From an uncultured Gemmatimonadota bacterium (GTDB taxonomy: Bacteria > Gemmatimonadota > Gemmatimonadetes > Gemmatimonadales > Gemmatimonadaceae), in the NCBI GenBank assembly GCA_903906325.1, contig CAIVJV010000210.1, positions 1-7,521 on the forward strand: 7,521 nt of DNA, given 5' to 3'. Below the pieces are notes generated by a model. It was not told where the DNA came from, made no database searches, and saw only the letters and a list, made by a program, of their open reading frames with translations. The translations under genes were made by a program, and so were the position numbers. This document shows positions 6,281 through 7,521 of the stretch, piece after piece; the stretch's first letter is position 1; every line of letters starts with the position of its first letter.

Positions 6281-7321
6281 TCACTCCGAACGTTGGGATT
6301 CACGCCGCGTCGCGCGGCGCCAGTCGAACCAGGTGTCGCCGAGCCCGAGGGTCAGCGCCACCGCCCCGACCACCGGCCAGAAGAGGAGCGTCAGCAGCAG
6401 GTACACCGCCGACATCCCCCGGCCTGGGGCCAGGAACCACCACAGCACCCCGACGCCCCGCAGGGCGTACAGTGCACCGAAGAACACCGTCAGGTCGAGC
6501 CCCGCGGTGCGAAGCGGCCCCGGGACGGGGAGCGCCAGCAACGCGAGTCCTGCGATCAGCCCCCAGACCAAGGCGTCCGGGAACCGCAGCGTCCGCAGCG
6601 CGGCGAGTGGGGGGCCGAGTCGCACGGTCGCGACCCGATGGTACACCGCCCAGCTCAGGGCCATCGCGATCAGCCCCTGCCACGCCAAGACCGCCAGGAA
6701 GAGTTGGCGAGCGGGTCCCGGCACCTGCTGTAGCTGCCGTTCCACCGTCCGACTCGACTCCTCCCAGGCCGGCGAGCCCTGCATCAGCTCCTGCCACTCG
6801 GGCAGGGCGGCCATCGCCTGCCATTCCCGGGTGGCACTCACCGCCCGCCGACCGACCTCGTCTCCGACCAATCCGATCGCCCCCGACCAGCCTCCGGGGA
6901 CCATCGCCACGATCACCCCACCGACCACCAGGGCCGCTCCGAGGGCCGGCAGGGCCCGCCGCAGGAACGGGACCGGCCCTGACGCCACCGAGGTGGCGAT
7001 GCCGAACGCCACGGCGAGCAGCACCGACCATCCGGCGACGAGCTCACCGAAGGCCGTGGACCCCCGGGTGGCCCGCCAGAGGATCCAGGTCGCCATCGCC
7101 CCCCAGAGCAGGGCGAGCGACCCGCGCCCTCCCTGTCGCCATCCCGCGAGCGCCAGCGCCGCCATGAGCGGGGCGATGAGCACCAACGGATCGACGACCG
7201 GGAGCACCACCCGGAGGAGCGGGATCGCCGGCAGGACCGCCAGCGCGAGGAGGACGAGGATGATCCGTCCCCAGCCCCGCTCCCGAGGCGGCTCCACCGG
7301 CTCCGCCTCCGGCACCGGCAT
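6281..7321 (-). CDS. DUF2232/YybS-like polytopic membrane protein
   Basis: A 346-residue inner-membrane protein with about eight to nine hydrophobic segments: roughly 19-41, 45-60, 68-83, 94-114, 123-141, 207-226, 249-267, 276-297 and 303-326. A long soluble stretch between about 145 and 205 is rich in Trp, Glu and Gln (REWQAM, PEWQELM, PAWEESS). The C-terminal GLGDTWFDWRR (326-336) resembles the end motif of YybS/DUF2232 proteins, and the position between rpsR and rplI is where such genes often lie. The function of the family is not known; some members resemble membrane components of ECF-type transporters, which I would not extend to this one. The start is ATG at 7321, three bases after the rpsR stop. 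The only SD-like bases (TAAGGG) abut the ATG, so translation probably depends on coupling to rpsR. An annotated alternative would be simply a hypothetical membrane protein. Confidence 0.88.
   Translation of the reverse strand: MPVPEAEPVEPPRERGWGRIILVLLALAVLPAIPLLRVVLPVVDPLVLIAPLMAALALAGWRQGGRGSLALLWGAMATWILWRATRGSTAFGELVAGWSVLLAVAFGIATSVASGPVPFLRRALPALGAALVVGGVIVAMVPGGWSGAIGLVGDEVGRRAVSATREWQAMAALPEWQELMQGSPAWEESSRTVERQLQQVPGPARQLFLAVLAWQGLIAMALSWAVYHRVATVRLGPPLAALRTLRFPDALVWGLIAGLALLALPVPGPLRTAGLDLTVFFGALYALRGVGVLWWFLAPGRGMSAVYLLLTLLFWPVVGAVALTLGLGDTWFDWRRATRRESQRSE
6284..6287 (-). promoter_or_regulatory. Ribosome binding site of rplI
   Basis: GGAG on the minus strand, six bases before the ATG of rplI, overlapping the codons just before the stop of the DUF2232 gene. 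Confidence 0.7.
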
Positions 7322-7324
7322 CCC

Positions 7325-7521
7325 TTACTGCGCGGTGTGCCCGCGCGTGTACGGGAGGAGCGCCAGGTAGCGCGCCTTCTTGATCGCCTTCGCCAGCTGC
7401 CGCTGGTGACGGGCGTCGACGCCGCTCAACCGGCTCGGGAGGATCTTCCCGTTGTCGGAGATGAAGCGGGCGAGGAAGCGCTCGTCCTTGTAATCGATGA
7501 AGCGGATGCCGGCCTCGGTGA
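7325..7521 (-). CDS. rpsR: Small-subunit ribosomal protein S18 (C-terminal part)
   Basis: The last 64 codons and the TAA stop (7327-7325) are in the window; the N-terminus lies beyond the right edge. The sequence is diagnostic: IDYKDEKFLARFISDNGKIL, then PSRLSGVDARHQRQLAKAIK and KARYLALLPYTRG. S18 pairs with S6 on the platform of the small subunit. The segment RLSGV has Ser where most S18 proteins have Thr, a mild substitution. Any N-terminal zinc-binding cysteines would be outside the window. DUF2232 follows after three bases. Confidence 0.97.
   Translation of the reverse strand, partial: TEAGIRFIDYKDERFLARFISDNGKILPSRLSGVDARHQRQLAKAIKKARYLALLPYTRGHTAQ

Noticed and set aside
5876..7370. Plus-strand frames of 285 and 391 codons opposite rplI and the DUF2232 gene
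   Set aside because: They are antisense to a certain ribosomal protein and to a membrane protein with clear hydrophobic segments, and show no motif of their own.

Overview
The window is very GC-rich and every gene I accept lies on the minus strand, packed tail to head with gaps of 3-47 bases or 4-base overlaps. It reads as one co-directional run entered near the end of rpsR (right edge) and left inside an unfinished gene (left edge). The proteins point to a Gram-negative (diderm) bacterium: an outer-membrane beta-barrel ending in phenylalanine, a lipoprotein-like SPOR protein and a classical signal peptide. The base composition and the metalloprotease/TolB/Omp85 fusion suggest Gemmatimonadota or a related high-GC phylum. 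That placement is inference; no rRNA or marker tree is available here.

In the direction of transcription (right to left): the 3' part of rpsR (ribosomal protein S18, 7325-7521); a polytopic DUF2232/YybS-like membrane protein (6281-7321); rplI (ribosomal protein L9, 5831-6277); rsfS (ribosomal silencing factor, 5421-5783); a 1080-residue outer-membrane protein fusing a gluzincin-type metalloprotease domain, a six-repeat TolB-like propeller and an Omp85-like barrel (2168-5410); a propeller protein with a C-terminal SPOR domain, probably a lipoprotein started from an unusual CTG codon (711-2171); and the first 238 codons of a protein resembling a ParA/MinD/CpsD-type P-loop NTPase without its Walker A motif, entering a membrane segment as the window ends (1-714).

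The first half is a ribosomal block and the second half a cell-envelope block. The only sizeable gap, 47 bases between rplI and rsfS, holds a -10-like TAGCTT placed so that transcription would start on the rsfS GTG codon. RsfS may therefore be read from a leaderless message that continues into the envelope genes. The last three genes look translationally coupled (10-base gap, CTGA overlap, ATGA overlap).

Most worth a second look: the CTG/lipobox start of the SPOR gene, the three-part outer-membrane fusion without visible POTRA domains, the degenerate P-loop protein coupled to the SPOR gene, and the leaderless rsfS promoter. There is no mobile element, CRISPR array, tRNA or rRNA, and no gene-free stretch longer than 47 bases.
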